Positions 23,540-36,317 are shown, numbered from the stretch's first letter. The stretch is 64,000 bases of DNA from Chromobotia macracanthus (GCA_036877525.1 JAZGTH010000032.1:2347501-2411500); one strand, 5' to 3'. Translations and numbers: made by a program. Notes: generated by a model from the sequence alone, not told the origin.

Positions 23540-25960
23540 TTAGAGTAGTCTCTGCCGCTTTCCTCTGCTATGTTTAAGATACCACTGATAGGTGCTACTG
23601 TATTCATCACCAGAGGTGTCATTCTGTTCTGGCTGCTGCTGCCATTGCTGACATTGAAGTCTGGTTCTTTTCTTTGATGAGCTCAGGGAGTTTATCCGTA
23701 GCTGTAGAGTCTCTGCTGGTGGCTGATCAGGGGGTAAGAAGGCACAGGATAGCAGAAGGTTTCTGTGAACAACTCCTTCCCTCCCTTTACCATTTTCTGA
23801 GCTGATTTCATAAATGGGGCTGCCATCCACTTTTCTCTTCTTCACTTTATACCTTACCTTAGGCATACCCTACCTTATACTTGGTCTCTTTCCTGAACTT
23901 TCCTGTCATAGAAGACTTTTCCCCGAGCTGCTCCTTTAATGGCTGTTTTAGCTGTCATGGGACTTGTCTTTTCCTAGATTGAACAACAGATCAATGAGCA
24001 GGCGAGGTGAACATCCAAAAATGAAGTAATAGGGCATTAACCTGTTGCCTCATTCTTTGTGCAGTTGTATGCATGGACAACCAAGAGATTCCTTCCAATT
24101 TTTCTTCTCCTTGTCCTCCAGGTATGCAGCATGGACAACAGGGTACGGTTAAACCTCTCCACCTGCCCATTACCGTGTGGTGTGGTGTTGTGTGCAAGCC
24201 CAGGATGCTAGAGAGTTTCTTTAAGCTGGCCATTAGTCTGATGTCATGATGCAAACTCCTTGGGAAACCAAAGCTGAGTGCAAATTAATTGAAGATTTTG
24301 TCAGCTACAGTTTTGGCTGCTTTGTTCTTCGTTGCATAGGCTTGTGCGAACCTCGTAAAATGGTCCATGACCACTAGTATATATTCATGTCTATGCTTGC
24401 ATTTTACAGATGCAAGAAGTCTATGGAGATGAGCTTGAACAGGTAGTTGGTTCTGAATCAGTATTTGAGGCCCACAGGTCTGTCTACTTGGTTTCTTCTT
24501 CTTGAGACATTCACACACTCTTGTGACAAAGTGTTGTACATCTTTAATCATCTGTGGCCAGAAGAAACGTTCTCGAATCAGGTCGAGTGTCCTTTTGACC
24601 CCCAAGTGACCCATGTCGTGGTGCATCTCTTTAAAGACTAGCAACTAACAGCTTTGAGGAGCAACATATGTTCTTGATGGTAAGTTCTACAGCAAAGGAC
24701 ACCATCTTGGTGTGAATGAATCTTTAGCAATGTTTTTTAGCATTATGGCCACTGCAGGGTTCTCTGCCCTCACTTCGGTTCTACTTGGCCTCCTGTCCAG
24801 TGACTTGTACCAGAGGACTCTTGACAGACTCTTATCTCGATGCTGTACTTCACTTCAGCTGTTGTCTCATGCTCTTTCATTTGCATAGGTGCTGTGTATA
24901 AGGTCTTGACAGGTTCCAGGTATCCAATTATGGCAGTCCAGGCAGATGGTACGTTCATTTGTGTTGGTCATGGATATGGGTATATATGGCACACTCCTTT
25001 CTGAAATCTGCACTAGTACGTCATTGTAGATCACTCCTTCTGGTGGAGCGTTGAGGATGACATGTGAAAAGAACGTGTCAGCCTCTGGCTTGTGAACTCA
25101 CATGTGCTCTTATGTAAATAGTGGTGAATTTTTTAGCTGGTAAGGGCACTCCTTTTCCACTGGTACGAACCACACCAGTCTCTGAATCACCTGAACTTGA
25201 CCCCCGATTAGCAGTTTTTAAGGCTTTACTCATTTTGTATGCCAATTGCTTTCTATCACCTTTAGTTCTTCCTTCATTTTGGTTAATGACGTCTTCAAGA
25301 ACATTGTAGCTAATGATGGGGTTACAGGCCACAGCTGGGCCACTGGACACTAGTATTGGCACTTGTAACTCATTTGTCATGGTAGGGTCAGTCTAACCTA
25401 AAGCTGACTTCAATCCAGCCGATATACGGGATGGGAGTATCATTAGCCACAAGAACTGTCAGTGTCTCATCCTCCAACAACTCTGATATAGATCTGACCA
25501 CAGTGTGGGGGAGGTAATTCAGTCACCAGGGGTCATTCACTATGCTGGACTGTGCTCCTGTGTCCCACAGGGCTCTCACTGAGTGATAACCAGTCCATCT
25601 GCCTCCTACCAGGCTTACCAACTGTGGCTGGTGTCGTGATGGTATGTAGTTAACCACACTTACTGCTGATGAGACACCAACTGCTCAGTCTTTAATGGCT
25701 GTTGTTGGTTGTGTGACTGGGCTGGGTGGTGGCTGCTCATTCCGGGACACTTATATTTGTACTACTGCTGACCCGCCTTAGTAGCCCCTGCCCATTTCCC
25801 GACATGGCCCTGCATCTCCTGCAAATAAGTGGCCTTCCTGCCCACACTTAAAACAATGCAAATTGTTTAAATTGTTATAAAAAAAAATTCTGCAAAGTTC
25901 CAGCATCTGCTGTGCATTCAGGGTGTCAGGCTTGGACTCGTTTCCCTTTACTGTTTCGAT
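23540..25960 (-). mobile_element. Decayed Ty3/gypsy retrotransposon
   Basis: Minus-strand fragments. 25078-25380 resembles the end of a gypsy protease region (TNELQVPILVSSG, ISYNVLEDVIN). 24285-24644 is the integrase zinc finger and core start (HHDMGHLGVKRT, FFWPQM, C..CLKKK, VVMDHFTRFAQAYAT). 23991-24254 continues the core in broken frames (rc words for PYHP-like and GRWRGLT). 23540-23866 is a post-integrase tail. The reverse transcriptase is largely absent, so a large deletion has occurred. No LTR pair was found. The left end abuts the L2 tail at 23493. Confidence 0.8.
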
Positions 25961-26419
25961 GGCTGCTGTTGAGTTGGACTCCTTGGGCTGAGAGGGGCTC
26001 TGGGCTGGTGTGGATTTAAACTGGGAGACTCATTGGAGAATCCTCCACTTTGGAAATTTTACCTGTAGTGGATCTTTTCCGTTTTTCTTGTCTCTCCCTT
26101 TTTTTTCATTATCCACTTTCTGTATATGTTTCTCGTCTGTTATGCTTACATCGCTGAGGTAAGGTAGTATCTGAAATCACTCAACACTCCAGTGTCTCTC
26201 CAGTGTCTATCAAGTGGAGGAACTTGCACTGAATGACGGCTCCACTGTATTGTTCCTCAGTGTTCTCATTTGCAAGCTCAATTGTATGGAATACAAAGTT
26301 CAAAGCAGAGATGTTAAGGAGCTGGTGGTGAAGTCAGTTTCACACAGTGATAGGACCTCCAACAATTTATTCACCCATGAAACATCTATTAGTATGTTGG
26401 CCTGAGAACATATGATAGT

Positions 26420-26815
26420 CACATAGTCTCAGAAGTACAAACTGTTTTAGTAGGCAGTCTGTATACATTACCCTGTCATAGAACACTGAAAGAGGTGTGA
26501 GCCTCCACACGCAACAACTGGGATTTCTAATTCATGTCCATTTATTCAATGGTCCAAATGTGTTGTAGTCATTATCAGTCAACTCAATTCATACAATCTT
26601 AATATCCTTAATTAGTTTTATTAATATACATACATTTATTAATATACAACAATATAAATTTGCAGTAATACCATGTATTCTGTTTTCTGAGTTCTACATG
26701 TTTGTTATACGTTTTACTGTTTTCTGAGTTTTAATTTTCATTACATGTAAAGCTATTTTGAAGCAAAGCAACACTGTGAAAAGTGCTAAATAATTAAATC
26801 AAATTGAATTTAAAC
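26420..26815 (+). mobile_element. L2-type LINE 3' end
   Basis: It shares CCATTTATTCAATGGTCCAAATGTGTTGTAGT (in two halves) and TTTTAGTAGGCAGTCTG with the 7690-8257 copy, and ends in the same tail (GTAAAGCTATTTTGAAGCAA, AAAGTGCTAAATAATTAAAT). Immediately after it, at 26818-26857, a 20-bp unit TCTTTTATATCTTTATAAAT is repeated twice. Confidence 0.7.
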
Positions 26816-27184
26816 ACTCTTTTATATCTTTATAAATTCTTTTATATCTTTATAAATTCCCCTCCGTCCCTCGTTTTGTCGATGTAATTTGTCACCGCCT
26901 TGTGGGGGATAGGTAATCCCTTAACTAAGGAAGACTGAGTGAGAAACAAGATCTTAGTCCCCCCACCCAATGCTTTAGGTCTCAGTATAACAAGTGGTTA
27001 TATGTAGGTACCTATCGGGTTACTATGTGGTGCTACAGAACATGTGAGGTGGGCTCCAGAACTTATCAGCCCATTCCAGAGTTTTTTCTACATTTTTCTA
27101 ACTTCTTGTCAATATTCAACTTTTCTGTTCTGTAATGCTCAAGTATTTCACCTCCTTTTTGATTGAAATATTATACAATGAGGC

Positions 27185-27700
27185 TAAATGTCATGAACAG
27201 TGACGGAAGAACCCAGTCGCAGACAATTGTAACAAAAATAATGTATTTTATTAAACAAAAACTCCCATGAGGGGACAGAACAAAAATCAAATAAGACTAT
27301 AAATACTCAAACGAAAACCAAAAGAGAAAAGAGACTTGAAAAAACTAAACCAAAACAAGACTAGAAAAAACTTACGTTGAGCTCAACACAACTAGACACG
27401 ATGCAGGATTCTTTTCTCAACAAGCATCAACAGGAAGCAAGACACAATCATGGTCAAGACTCAAGAAAGGAGAGCACGTGGCACAAAAAAAAAAAAACAA
27501 TGGCCATGTACTTCCACAGATTACAAAAGATACAGAGCATGAGTCTAGACCCTGACTCGAAGATGCAAGAACCAAGACTAGAATAGAGTCAGGATCCAAA
27601 CATCATGCTCTGACACAAAACACAGGGCTGTCAGGATCCTGGAAAGAGAATTTATAAAAAACTCAAGACAAGAAAGCCAGGACCCTGACACTAAAGGGAA
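27185..27700. repeat. Probable dispersed repeat, class unknown
   Basis: It begins GTCATGAACAGTGACGGAAGAACCC and runs into a purine-rich stretch with AAAACTCCCATGAGGGGACA. This style of sequence is typical of fish interspersed repeats. No reading frame of note; the open frames across it are low complexity. Confidence 0.35.
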
Positions 27701-27759
27701 GTTGTGAATAGACAACAGTCCACATTTTGAAGTATTAAGTGCTAAAGGAATTTGCAAAT

Positions 27760-28075
27760 TATTTTAAAAAAGAGTTGTATCATCAGCAAGTTGACTGATG
27801 ATAAATTTGTGTTCCATAAAGTTATTACCAGCTATTATAATAAAGTTATTACCATTATTATTCTTTACTAAGGATGACGAAGGATCCTTATAAAGTATTT
27901 TGATAATATTTATAAATTTAGGTCCAAGACCAAAATGAAAAGTGTTTGAAACAGAAAAGATGTGCAACCATATCAAAGGCTTAAAAAATCCAAACATAAT
28001 ATAAAATAATCACCTTCAATTAAATGACTGTATTTTATGATGTCAAAGTACCAGACGAATATTGTTATTAACCTA
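27760..28075 (-). pseudogene. L1-type LINE reverse transcriptase fragment
   Basis: Minus-strand landmarks are KPLIWLH (degenerate KAFD region), FGLGPKFINIIKILYKDPSS and a terminal ADDTTLF, the RT catalytic box in degraded form. The upstream part, 28010-28075, continues in another frame. This clade differs from the L2 copies in the window. Confidence 0.72.
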
Positions 28076-28189
28076 CCCTCAAGAAACCCAGATTGAGTTT
28101 TACTAATTCTTTAGAAAGTCCCACCTTTAATCACCTTTAATCTCTGCCCTTTGAAGAGAGTATTACAAGGTGATACCCTCTTGCTGACC

Positions 28190-28480
28190 GAAGGGATCTG
28201 GATGGGGTGTAGATGTGTATAAGTTTGTGAAGGTAAGCTGGTGCAGAGCCAGTAGTAGTTTTGTATGCAAGGAGTAAAGACCTGTATTTGATGTGTGCTG
28301 CAACTAGTAGCCAGTGAAGGGAAATGAGGAGAGGTGTGACATGGGCACTTTTGGGCTCTTAAGATAAGATAAGTCGGGCTTCTGCATTCTGAATCAACTG
28401 TAGTGGTTTGAGAGCATTGCAGTAGTCCATGCAGCCTAAAAATAACAAGGGCATGGACAAGAAGCTGTATGGCATGTTTA
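28190..28480 (+). repeat. Dispersed teleost repeat
   Basis: Contains GTAGCCAGTGAAGG, GAGAGGTGTGACATGGGCAC, TTTGGGCTC, CTTCTGCATTCTGAATCAAC and GCATTGCAGTAGTCCATG, an ordered set of words I know from a frequent teleost interspersed repeat. Non-coding here. Confidence 0.55.
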
Positions 28481-28649
28481 GCATGATAAAAAAATTGTTT
28501 GTTAACACAGAAGTTTAAACTACCAATATAATATCCTTAGTAACACTGTGAAATGTTCCAAAGAAATTTTTATTACTAAAATAACACATTGTCATGCACC
28601 TTTAAATTCTTTGGCGCATTCCGAATCCTATTGTAATGATAAGCTAGTC

Positions 28650-28925
28650 ATACGGGGATCCATTTGCAGCATTTATTAAGAGTAGTCAGACAGGCAAGGT
28701 CGAGTACCAGCAAACAGGAATAACAAGGGCAAGGCAGAGACAAAACGAGGGACAAGCAGGAGTCGAGGCAGCAAACTGGCAAAAGGCCTGTGTAAACGCT
28801 CAGAATTGTAGCTAGGGCAAAACAAGCCTTGCAATGATAAACAGTTTATTGAGGGTTTAAATAGGGAGGCTAATTGGATGAGGCTTCCTCTGGTGGTGCG
28901 GAGGAGGCAGAGCAGAGACCTCCTC
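28650..28925. repeat. Dispersed teleost repeat
   Basis: The words CAGACAGGCAAGGTCGAGTA, CAGCAAACAGGAATAACAAG and GGTTTAAATAGGGAGGCTAA, and the end GGAGGAGGCAGAGCAGAGACC, are typical of a common fish repeat with primer-site-like purine runs. Class not determined. Confidence 0.4.
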
Positions 28926-29099
28926 TGGAACACCAATGATACCAAATCTGTCATAGTTATTGCTACTTCTTGTTTGCCATTTTTAATTATATTAAAAAAA
29001 CCTACTTTAGCATCTAGAGACACTCACAACAAAGTTATAGAATTTGTGTCAGTTGCTTGAATTGTTCTTATATCATGTCAAGGAATATGAATGGTATGC

Positions 29100-30345
29100 A
29101 TATGCAATGGACTTCATTTTCATTTACATTCGTAATGGGACACCAAAACGGGCTGGGTGGGGCTAGTTTTTGATTATGCAGCTATAATTTGGGAAGGGAA
29201 TGAGATATGGTCACCGAACTTGGTACACATACGTAGGAGTCTCATCGTTGTTATGTAAAAATTGTGCTGATTGGCCACTTGGTGGCACTATAACGTGGAA
29301 AAAGCAAAAACGACTATAACCAAAGTTAGTTCGATCGATTTTAAAATCGGCATGCAGTGTCTTTTTCCATTGTTTATGAGGGCATTTGATTATCTTGAAA
29401 AACATGGCCACCATCAGGCAATGAAATATGAGTACCTATTAGACAAGGTTAACGGAGGCTGTGGTTAAATTCAGTGTGCCTGTTTGACTCATGACCCCAA
29501 TGGTCCGTGCAAATTTTGAAAGAAATTGGTCAGTGGCAGGTGTTATCTTTTTTTGGGTGGGTAAATGATTGCATATCATGCAACATTTCACACACAGAAA
29601 AAATAATGGTGTCATATGTTGATCTAATTCTGACCAACTTTGCCTCTAGAACCACTGCTGTGAATCGAACCGTAATTCGATCAAACTGTAATTTTTACAT
29701 TCTGAGGTAACAAATTAAGTTTAACTTATATGTATATGAATGGGGAGATAACAGCAATTTTTAAAAGATCAACCAGATCATCTGATGATGACTGTAGTTC
29801 TGTGTTTTATCCTGTAGAGGGGAGTCACGGGATAAGAATTCATTCTGAGTCCTTGCAAGGCTGGAATTGTCAGAAAATCCACATACAATCCAAAATGGTC
29901 GACTTCCTGTTGGGTGGAGCTAATGAGTTTGTTTTTGGAAGTTGCCCAGCTTGATGAGAACAATACATGTACCAACTTTTGCCCACGTCTAACAGCCGAC
30001 CACTATGATGTGTGTGCCAAATTTCATGCTATTTTAAGCATGTTAAGTGTCTCAGATACATGTTGAATATTGTTTCAAGGTTTAAGGCATTACCAAGATA
30101 ACAATTTAAGATATCACAAATTCTTTAACAACTTTACATCCGCCATGTCTCTGCATAATTCTCGCCAAGCCTGAAGTGAATTGGCTAAATGTAAGTTGAC
30201 TATTTTAAAGTTCGTTTTCAGTCACAAACTGCCAGTTGCCAGTTAGTGGAGCTATGACCATGACTTACCATAGTCATAACAATGTCATCAGTTCACCACA
30301 TCAAACATATCTGCTGCTACCAAGCTACACAGCCCCCTGCCCCTC
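29100..30345. repeat. Repeat-like block with 'GGCGCTAT' motifs
   Basis: It contains TTGGTGGCACTATAACGTGG near 29280 and GCCAGTTAGTGGAGCTATGAC near 30236. A related stretch at 50850-51260 has GCCAGTTAGTGGCGCTATAAC, with similar flanks (ATTTTAAAGT upstream, CCACA-CACCAAACATAT downstream). These look like diverged copies of one family. Confidence 0.45.
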
Positions 30346-31189
30346 CCATGTACCAGCCTTTGCCTAGGCCTAACGACTGACACCTCAACCCAAAACCCTC
30401 CAAAAAGCCCCAAAATAAATAATAGTAGTCCTTAGGAATTACTTATTCCTAATTAATTATCCCAATAGTAATATAAATGATCAGATGAAAGACAATAGTG
30501 TCTTTTGTATAGTGTCCACTAATTTTAAGGAAAACAATAGGGCCCTTTGCACTGAAAGTTAATCAATAATTAAGTTATTTTATAGGAAATTTATATTTTA
30601 TGTGTCAGTTAATATGCACTGCATTATAGACTTCCTGCTTGTCTTTCCTTTGTCTTAAATGTCCAAACAAGATCCTTATTGGTGCTGAGTACAGTTGATT
30701 CCAAAACTGAAATATTAATGAATATTAGATACTCCTAAAAAATTGAGCAAGCATGAGCAAACCAATGTTTGATTAATTTCTTTGATAAATATATAATTAT
30801 TATCTTTCCCTAGAACTTCCCAGATACACCAGTGTGTCCTCAGTTGTAGCCTGGAATACATGGCAGCGGTCAGTATGTTTTGGGACATAACATGGACATG
30901 ATATTTCATTAAATCTTAAAAGAATATTTCAGCCAAAACTCATTATTAACTGGTCCCAGATGTATGACGTTTTATCATCACCTAAACACAAACTAAAATA
31001 TATAGGGAGAAAATGACAACAGCACCCATAAAAAGAGGTCTTGGTATCATTAATGCATCCTGCAAGTTTCATATTTTAAAACGTTTTCCTTATCAATAAC
31101 GAAGTATTTATGTAATTATTCTCAGAAAACAGACAAATCAGACTGATCAGACTCAGGCAACAAAATAAAATATCTAAAAACCATGTCAT

Positions 31190-31700
31190 AACCCTTTAAA
31201 ATTGTCCAGTTATTTTTTCTTTATTTGATATTCTTAGATGGTGCTCAGCATGGCAACAATTGCTATGGAGCAGATTGGCCAGCTCTTTATTAACCTGTAG
31301 GAGGTGAGGCAGGTGCTGGCTAATGCATTGCCCTGCATGCCTGACACAGAGGTGCCTTGTTACTTCCATGATTGGTATGTCCACCATGGCTTCCAACCAC
31401 TCTATCAGAACAGTCTGGGAATATTCCTTTTTTCTATGGCTTCCTCTCTTGTCATCAATGGCTTCATCACTTTCAGCTTTCTTCTTCCTGGATTATGTAG
31501 ATGTGATGCATTGTGTGATGCACTGGTGCATTACTACATTGCCACTGAGGAAATCTGGTATACGCATGTCCAGGGCTTTTTTAATTGCTAGCCTTCTGTG
31601 TTGCCTGCCCTGCTTTTGCTGCTGTAACGGAATGTATCGGAATTACAGCCTGTTTTCCTGGGTTCAGGCTAAGTAGTGCCCTCACCCATGGCTCATAGTT
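31190..31700 (-). other. Unrecognised minus-strand open stretch
   Basis: A mostly open minus-strand frame holds a His/Cys-rich run (LLHSNCCHAEHHLRI) and WLEAMVDIPIMEV. It continues upstream to about 31620 with one stop. I do not recognise the family. It may be a transposon-encoded or retrocopied protein remnant. There is no splice or start support. Confidence 0.3.
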
Positions 31701-33583
31701 TGGACAGCAGTCCTATGTTTCATGATGTTAGCTTCTGGTTTCTCCCCTGGGTGTGGAGTGATTCTAGAAGCACTTCTGCTTTGACCTTCCACTTTGGCCA
31801 AGTGGTGTTTTTTCTTTGTGGTGCTTTATTCTTTACTCAGTAATTTAGACTACCTTAACCGACAGCACCTCTGCATTCATCTTCATTGGGAGAAGCATTT
31901 TTTTTTGTTATGCTTTATGTGTTCACAGTGGTCACATGTGCTCTAATAGCTGTATATATTCTTGCAAAAGCTAAAAGATTGCTCAGCTAGAGGGACAAAA
32001 CTGTTTGAATAGTTTAAATAGCACATTAATTTTATGTCAGCTTTATACATGCTTTATGATCCCCATTGGCATTTCAATTGTCTTTGAAAAAGGGAACTTT
32101 AGGTTTTCAGATGAAAATGTGTGTTCAGGGCCAGGTACATAATGGCCAAAAGAGACGTTTCATAAATCAGCATCTTTTTAGTGTTAGATTTTAAGTATTG
32201 ATGGTTAGGAGCTACATTGTAACAGAATCTTGGATTTTTTAGGTAGGTAATGTTTAGGGTGAGGGATTTGGATTAAGCTTGTTGACAGTGTTTGTTTGAA
32301 ATGCATGCTGTTTCTGGACTAACAAAATATGAAGATCCAGAAATGTGTCCTATTTTGCAAAATCGCTGGACTAACTACTTTCCTGAAATGTAGGCTGTAG
32401 GACCATATTATTTAATTAAATATTATTATAAATATTATAAACTCTGCATTTAACAGTGGGACAAGCCTCACATTGAGGAAATGCTGAAAATAATCATTGA
32501 TTTTATCACGATTAAAATGATCTACTTTGTTAAATATATTTCTAGTTCTTGAAAGTATTTGTTAATAAAATTTATGTAAAAAATGGAATTCAGTTGTGTT
32601 CTCGATGCAAGACAATCTATGCTTTCTGCATACAATTTGTAGATAAGAATGATTTTACCACAAGCATGTTTGCTTGTGGGGGTTGTCTGACTATATCATT
32701 CTGTGAAAAAATATCCCTGTTTAAAGATGATCCTGTGGTTTATTAAACTCAAAGTGTTGTACTGCTCTCTTGTGTTTTCTTTGGAATGGTTAGCTGTACG
32801 TCAGGTTATTCAATTATCATTTATTTTCTTAAGAGAGGGCTGCAGGTAAAATTGCGTAATGCACAAATATAAAGTGTTTTGAAAAAGTTAAGACAGATCT
32901 TGAATGTACCATATGAGCAGAATAACAGGAAACACACCGTTGGCAGTTTACTGGAAAACTATGCTTGGATTGGATCATGTTCTCCACTGGCAACACATAG
33001 ATAAACCTTATCTGAGAAAGTTACTTCCCACATTTATAATTTGTGTGTTTGGATTGTGAATTATGAAACTACAGTATATTTGCATAATTTTTGAATGAAA
33101 CGCATCAGTCATATATTAAACTAACTGTGTTACAGTAGGCTGTATTAATTTACATTTTTCCTGCTTCATTCGAGGTCATATTTAAAAGGATCTTATCGCT
33201 AACTCTTTTCCAAATTACTTAATTATAAATATATTTACACGAAAAACAACTATAATCATAACTGGCACAACACCTATTTTCTTAATTTAGCAATTACAAT
33301 TGCAGAAGCGTTTTATCTGAGCTGAAATTTACAATGCATACCACTACTACTTTTTCTTTATTCTTATATTTCATGTTACCCATTTCATATATTTTTTTAA
33401 ATAAATGAGCTTGCCTTGCAGAATAGTTAAGAAATACTTAAAGTAAATGGCAGTTTCTGATGCAAAAATAAGCGGCTGTCTCTTTAAATCAGTGAATAGC
33501 GGGTTTTAGTAGTGGAACGAGCGATAAGAAAACAGGGAAGTGGTAGCGTTCACATTCACGAAGAGACATTACCATCCTCCGCT

Positions 33584-36317
33584 ATGGGCATCAAGCTGTA
33601 TTACACCGCCGTTACTGCATCAAGGGAGGTGAGAATAAATCTGTTGCTAGGTCGATTCAGAATTTAAGCTTAGCATCTGAACAATGAATTGTTAAATACA
33701 TGTGAAATGGAGGATTAAGCTTCAGGACACACCCAACTGTTCTATTAATTCCACATCCAGTCAGATTTAAAAACTGTAGCGAAATATGAAAGCTCAGAAA
33801 TGCATTAGTAGGACGTTATTTTAGCATGTTACGTGTTTGAGTTGATTGAAACGCGTAACTGTAGTCTTAAATCGCAGGAACGGTTAAGGGATGAGCAAAA
33901 CAGAGGAAACAAACTCGCATTAGGTTGAGAGCGGAAGTCATATTGTCTTTCTGTGCCTTTTCCTTTGTTAAAATAAATGTAATTCCATTGAAACGAATGA
34001 AAGATTAAATCAATACAGTATGTTTTGGTATAAGCGCTCATTAGATCTGGCGCGTAAATAAAATCACCTGGTCTAAAACTAATACACATCATAATGGCAA
34101 ATGAGATCAGCAATATGCTGCTCCGGTTGCATTGCTGCTTTGGATCTCGTACGCATTTGTTCTTAATAAGGAAGGCATTTTGATCTGACTGACTTTTTGG
34201 TACTTTAGTTTTTGACCTACGGATCAATGGATGAGCAGAAAACATGGTTTCAATAAATAACAATTATGAATATCAAGTGGATTGTTGAAAACGTTCATTT
34301 GTAAGACATACGTATACTTATTTTACATTACGTTTTAACTGGTGGCTTTTCCAAAGCGTGCTTTCTGCAGATATAACCCCCAGCTTCCTGAATAAAGCCT
34401 TTTCAGACAGCGTTTCATTATTAATGATCAACTCGGCATTTCATACTACTTCACACTACTTGCTTTTAAAGTAAAAGTACACCTTTAGAATTTTCCCACA
34501 ATTATGCAATATTTGATTTGATGATGAGTGTTTGTTATTTTTTCAGTTTTCCGCCTGTATTGTATCGTATATGCATGGTATTTTAAAATATAAATGTTTA
34601 TATTAGATACAGTACATCATTATATACAAAAATTCTATATGGCTAAGGCAGCTTCTTCCACAATGTTTTCACATGATTATACAACTTGTATAAGTTTTTT
34701 GTATAAATTTGGAATTTGTAATAAGTAATAAATTAGGAATTTGTATAAAAGGTCAGTCAAAGGTTTGTCACAATTGCCATTGTTTTGTTATTATTAGGCT
34801 TAAGCATCCTTTCCTTAAGCCTAATAAGTCCTCATCCTTTCTTGAGAATCTCTATGCTTTATACTTTTTCCTTTTGAGGGATTCCTTGCATTTAAAGCTA
34901 AATCTAAATAACTGAAGTAGTGGTTTGGAAAATGCAAGTGATTCTCTTATTTAGTAGTAGACTGAGGATTTAAAGCAAAAGAGTTGAAAGCTTTGTTAAA
35001 CTGTGCAATTGTTTGGCCCAGAGACTGTAACATTACATTACTACAAATACTGTTGCTTGACATAGGAGGTTTGCTTGTTCTTCAGGTCAAGTCTCAGCAA
35101 TCAGAGGTTATGCGTATTCTGGAGAGTAAGAGCATTCAGTATGAGTTGATTGACATTGCAGTGGGTGGTGAAGTTCGGAATGAGATGAGGAGTAAATCGG
35201 GGAACCCCACTGCAATCCCACCTCAGATATTCAATGAAGACCAGTACTGTGGGGTAAGGAGGACTGACAAGATGATGTTTTTTGGGGTTTAGTTTAAAAC
35301 TTTAACTAGACAGTTTAACCACTAATTACCATTAGTTACTCATGTCATTCCAAACGTAAATGGAATGAAACCTTTCTTTGTTTGGTACTTTTTTGTGATA
35401 CAAAATGTGGCTTTTTAAACAACATCCTGGGCATTCTTCTGCATAATAAAAATAAATGGGGATGGGGCTGTGAATATCCAAAGACAGAACACACCATAAA
35501 AACATCATTAAACAGTATTTACAAAGCAATTATAAAAAGACAATAGCTTTGTGTGAGAAACAAACTAACGTTTAAGTCATTGCTTTTTTAAATTTCTAGC
35601 CCTCTTAAATCTCATTCTCTGATGCAAAACAGGTAACCCGATTCTGTCCAACCTGGCACAATAAGCCAGTGAGCCATTTTGAATATAAACATTTCTGTTC
35701 CCTTTGAATTGTATGAGATACCTACATAACAATAAACAGCATTTTTCCTGTTCCCTATTATTTTAAGGAAAAAAGCACCTGGGTGAAATTATTCCTTTAA
35801 AGGAATAGTTCACCCAAAAATAAAATTTCTTCCATAATTTAGACACCCTGTTGTTCCACACCTGCATGATTGTTTCTCTTCTATGAATCACAAAAGATAT
35901 TTTGAGAAAAGTCTCAGTGGTTTTACTTCCATACAATGAAAGTCACTGTCTTGTGCTTGCCAACATAATTTAAAATCTTATTTTGTGTTCCTCAGAAGCA
36001 GAAAATTCATACAGGTTTGGAATGACATGAGGGTAAATGATGAATGAATTTTCATTTTTGGGTGTACTTTCCCTTTAATATATTCTTTCTGTTGGAGTTG
36101 TTTTAAATTTGATCCCTTATACAGAATGTCCAGGAAATGTGCAATAAGCTTATTCAGTTTCAAGTTTTTATATTCCAATTTGCTCTCAGCACTGTATAGA
36201 TATTCTTAGTGAAACTAATACGTTGTGTATATTTGCTTCCCCTTCATTCAGAACTATGAAATGTTTTTAGAGGCAGTGGAGGCAGACACACTAGAGCAGT
36301 TCTTGAAGATTGCATGA
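33584..36317 (+). CDS. sh3bgrl3: SH3 domain-binding glutamic acid-rich-like protein 3
   Basis: Three exons, 33584-33628, 35086-35253 and 36252-36317, all joined in phase 0, give 92 aa (human protein 93 aa). The order is MGIKLYYTAVTASRE, then VKSQQSEVMRILESKSIQYE, LIDIA, RNEMRSKSGNP, PPQIFNEDQYCG, and the C-terminal NYEMFLEAVEADTLEQFLKIA split across the end. These match SH3BGRL3 (VTGSREIKSQQSEVTRIL in human) rather than SH3BGRL or SH3BGRL2. The family has a thioredoxin/glutaredoxin-like fold without the catalytic CXXC, and none is present here. The start ATG is the first in a short leader (upstream sequence ACCATCCTCCGCT). The 3' UTR could end at AATAAA 37874-37879. A MITE lies in the second intron. 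Confidence 0.95.
35290..35797. repeat. Partial copy of the GGAATAGTTCACCC repeat family
   Basis: TTAGTTACTCATGTCATTCC at 35332 resembles the internal part of the family. The block ends with GGGTGAAATTATTCCTTT, the reverse complement of the family's TIR, immediately before the next copy's TIR. Confidence 0.4.
35798..36079. mobile_element. Cyprinid-type MITE with inverted ends
   Basis: The left end is TTAAAGGAATAGTTCACCC and the right end, reverse-complemented, is TTAAAGGGAAAGTACACCC. The interior has CACCTGCATGATTG, ATTTTGAGAAAAGTCTCAG and GGAATGACATGAGGGTAAAT. This is the abundant non-autonomous DNA element of cyprinid genomes. It lies in the last intron of sh3bgrl3 without touching splice sites. 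Confidence 0.8.

Noticed and set aside
27377..27599. Opposed open frames on both strands
   Set aside because: They are low-complexity purine/pyrimidine sequence inside a probable repeat, with a poly-A run and no family resemblance.
33829..34263. 144-codon minus-strand frame in the first sh3bgrl3 intron
   Set aside because: No recognisable motif, no repeat relation and an unlikely composition; it appears to be a chance open frame.
34984..35292. 102-codon continuous frame as a single-exon gene
   Set aside because: Only 35086-35253 is coding; the flanks are intron, as shown by AG/GT borders and phase match with the other sh3bgrl3 exons.
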